A stretch of DNA of 15,036 nucleotides from CAVQGF01 sp045807945 (GTDB lineage: Bacteria > Acidobacteriota > Terriglobia > Terriglobales > Acidobacteriaceae): the NCBI GenBank assembly GCA_045807945.1, contig JBJMGI010000096.1, forward strand, positions 1-15,036, given 5' to 3'. The stretch's first letter is position 1, and each line of letters begins with the position of its first letter. This document shows positions 13,810 through 15,036 of this stretch, piece after piece. The position numbers were made by a program, and so were the translations under genes. A model generated the notes under the pieces. The model saw only the letters and a program-made list of their open reading frames with translations, was not told the origin of the DNA and searched no databases.

Positions 13810-13844
13810 AGCTGTTAGCTATGAGCGTTTAGCTCTTAGCTTTT
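13810..13844. repeat. Five tandem 7-bp repeats directly upstream of ald
   Basis: On the plus strand the units are AGCTGTT, AGCTATG, AGCGTTT, AGCTCTT and AGCTTTT, consensus AGCTNTT, in perfect 7-base phase. The array ends 5 bases from the ald start codon, so it occupies the place of the ribosome binding site. A change in copy number would alter leader length or spacing; a functional effect is inference. Confidence 0.75.
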
Positions 13845-13889
13845 CCTCTCGAAATTTCTAAGACAAGGGCCGGTGTCGAACGGGTCGCA

Positions 13890-15036
13890 CTATTCCGGGC
13901 GGTCGATCTGGGCACGCTGCAGACGGTCGGAATAGTCTACGTAAACAGACTTCCATTCGGTATAGAAATCTATGGCCGCTTGCCCGCCCTCGCGGTGACC
14001 GTTGCCAGTGGCTTTGGTGCCGCCGAAGGGCAAATGCACCTCAGCGCCGATGGTAGGCGCGTTCACATAGGTGATTCCAGCATAGAGATCGCGAGCGGCG
14101 CGGAAGGCGGCGTTCACGTTGCGGGTGTAGATCGAGGTCGAAAGACCGTAGATCACGTTGTTCGAGATCTCAATCGCCTGGTCGAGGCCGTCAGTAGGAA
14201 TCAATGAGACGACGGGCCCAAAGATCTCTTCCTGCGCGATGCGCATTTTCGGATCGACATCGCTGAAGACGGTGGGCTGGAAGAAGAAGCCGTGCGCGTA
14301 AGCGTCTTTATCGAGACGCGAGCCGCCGGCCATGAGCTTGGCACCTTCGTTCTTGCCGATATCGACGTACTTCGCGGACGTCTCGATCTGCTGCTGATTC
14401 ACTTGCGGTCCCATCTGCGTGGACGCTTCAAGCCCGTTCCCGATTCGCAAAGATTGAGCGTGCGAGACGAGAGCATCGCGGAACTTATTGAAGATCGATT
14501 TGTGCAGAATGACGCGGCTGGTTGCCGTGCAACGCTGTCCGGTGGTACCGAAGGCTCCCCAGAGTACGCCCTCTACGGCGAGGTCTAGGTTGGCATCGTC
14601 GAGAACGATCATCGCGTTCTTGCCGCCCATTTCGAGCGAACAGTGCTTGAAGCTGCGAGCGGCGACTTCACCGATCATGCGTCCTACTTCGCTCGAGCCG
14701 GTGAACGAGATCGCGCGAACGTCAGGATGTGTGAGCATCGGCGCGCCGGCTTCAGGGCCGAAACCGGTAACGATGTTGACCACACCTTTCGGCAAGCCGG
14801 CGTCGAGCAGCGCCTGGACAATGTTGATGGTCGAGAGCGGCGTATCTTCGGCGGGCTTGATGACGCAGGTGTTACCGCAGACGAGCGCCGGGAAGAGTTT
14901 CCACGAGGGGATCGCCATCGGGAAGTTCCAGGGCGTGATCATGCCGCACACGCCCACGGGCTGGCGGATGGACATTGCAAATTTGTTGGGGAGTTCGGAA
15001 GGAACCGTTTGTCCGAAAAGACGGCGGCCTTCGCCG
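13890..15036 (-). CDS. NAD(P)-dependent aldehyde dehydrogenase, 5'-truncated by the window edge
   Basis: The last 381 residues are visible and the frame is open at the right edge, so about 100-130 N-terminal residues are missing. Aldehyde dehydrogenases oxidise an aldehyde to an acid through a cysteine thioester. Counting from the first visible residue, the oxyanion-hole Asn is N37 (PWNFP), the cofactor lysine K60 (VIKPAE), the general base E135 (LEMGGKN) and the catalytic cysteine C169 (GQRCTATSR). FTGSSEVG and EEIFGPV are also present. The C-terminal NAPTIGAEVHLPFGG and GNGHREGG most resemble alpha-ketoglutarate semialdehyde dehydrogenases, but the substrate is uncertain; a lysine-derived semialdehyde is another option. 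An internal ATG at 14975 is not the start, because the fold continues upstream. It precedes ald on the same strand. Confidence 0.93.
   Translation of the reverse strand, partial: GEGRRLFGQTVPSELPNKFAMSIRQPVGVCGMITPWNFPMAIPSWKLFPALVCGNTCVIKPAEDTPLSTINIVQALLDAGLPKGVVNIVTGFGPEAGAPMLTHPDVRAISFTGSSEVGRMIGEVAARSFKHCSLEMGGKNAMIVLDDANLDLAVEGVLWGAFGTTGQRCTATSRVILHKSIFNKFRDALVSHAQSLRIGNGLEASTQMGPQVNQQQIETSAKYVDIGKNEGAKLMAGGSRLDKDAYAHGFFFQPTVFSDVDPKMRIAQEEIFGPVVSLIPTDGLDQAIEISNNVIYGLSTSIYTRNVNAAFRAARDLYAGITYVNAPTIGAEVHLPFGGTKATGNGHREGGQAAIDFYTEWKSVYVDYSDRLQRAQIDRPE

Overview
The window is a compact, GC-rich bacterial chromosome segment with mostly housekeeping genes. The mix of families suggests Acidobacteriota, roughly Terriglobia/Koribacter-like: split nuoC and nuoD in a complex I operon, a secreted DUF885 protein, an AmmeMemoRadiSam-type radical SAM enzyme, a REC-HD-GYP regulator, and hairpin repeats between genes. 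This placement is inference from gene content; no rRNA or other phylogenetic marker is present.

Layout. (1) 1-3830, minus strand: the 5' part of a complex I operon, nuoA-nuoC-nuoD-nuoE-nuoF, running off the left edge inside nuoF. The C/D, D/E and E/F junctions each share one base (TAATG or TAGTG). nuoB, normally between nuoA and nuoC, is absent. A sigma70-like promoter and a widely spaced perfect inverted repeat lie upstream of nuoA. (2) 3993-5483, plus strand, divergent from nuo: an unrecognised 203-aa protein, a ThiS-like sulfur carrier with a 10-residue tail after its Gly-Gly-Gly, and an exported TPR protein. (3) 5528-6461, plus: a MerR-type regulator with two copies of one palindrome at its promoter and leader, then a small four-cysteine protein and a strong terminator. 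(4) 6585-6803, plus: a small single-span membrane protein, convergent with (5) 6839-8385, minus: pterin-4a-carbinolamine dehydratase and a REC-HD-GYP response regulator. (6) 8386-8873: a gene-free stretch of 488 bp, partly AT-rich. (7) 8874-11383, plus: an ECF-sigma-like protein closed by a strong terminator, then an exported DUF885 metallohydrolase-like protein. (8) 11491-15036, minus: radical SAM enzyme, alanine dehydrogenase and a 5'-truncated aldehyde dehydrogenase.

How the genes relate. The nuo genes encode the NADH-oxidising and quinone-facing parts of respiratory complex I. Aldehyde dehydrogenase and alanine dehydrogenase are adjacent on one strand and may share a catabolic or redox role. 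Most other genes look like independent units. No prophage, insertion sequence, CRISPR array, tRNA or rRNA was seen. The features most worth a second look are the missing nuoB, the extended ThiS tail, the paired palindromes at the MerR gene, the heptamer repeat just ahead of ald, and two look-alike hairpins flanking the radical SAM gene.
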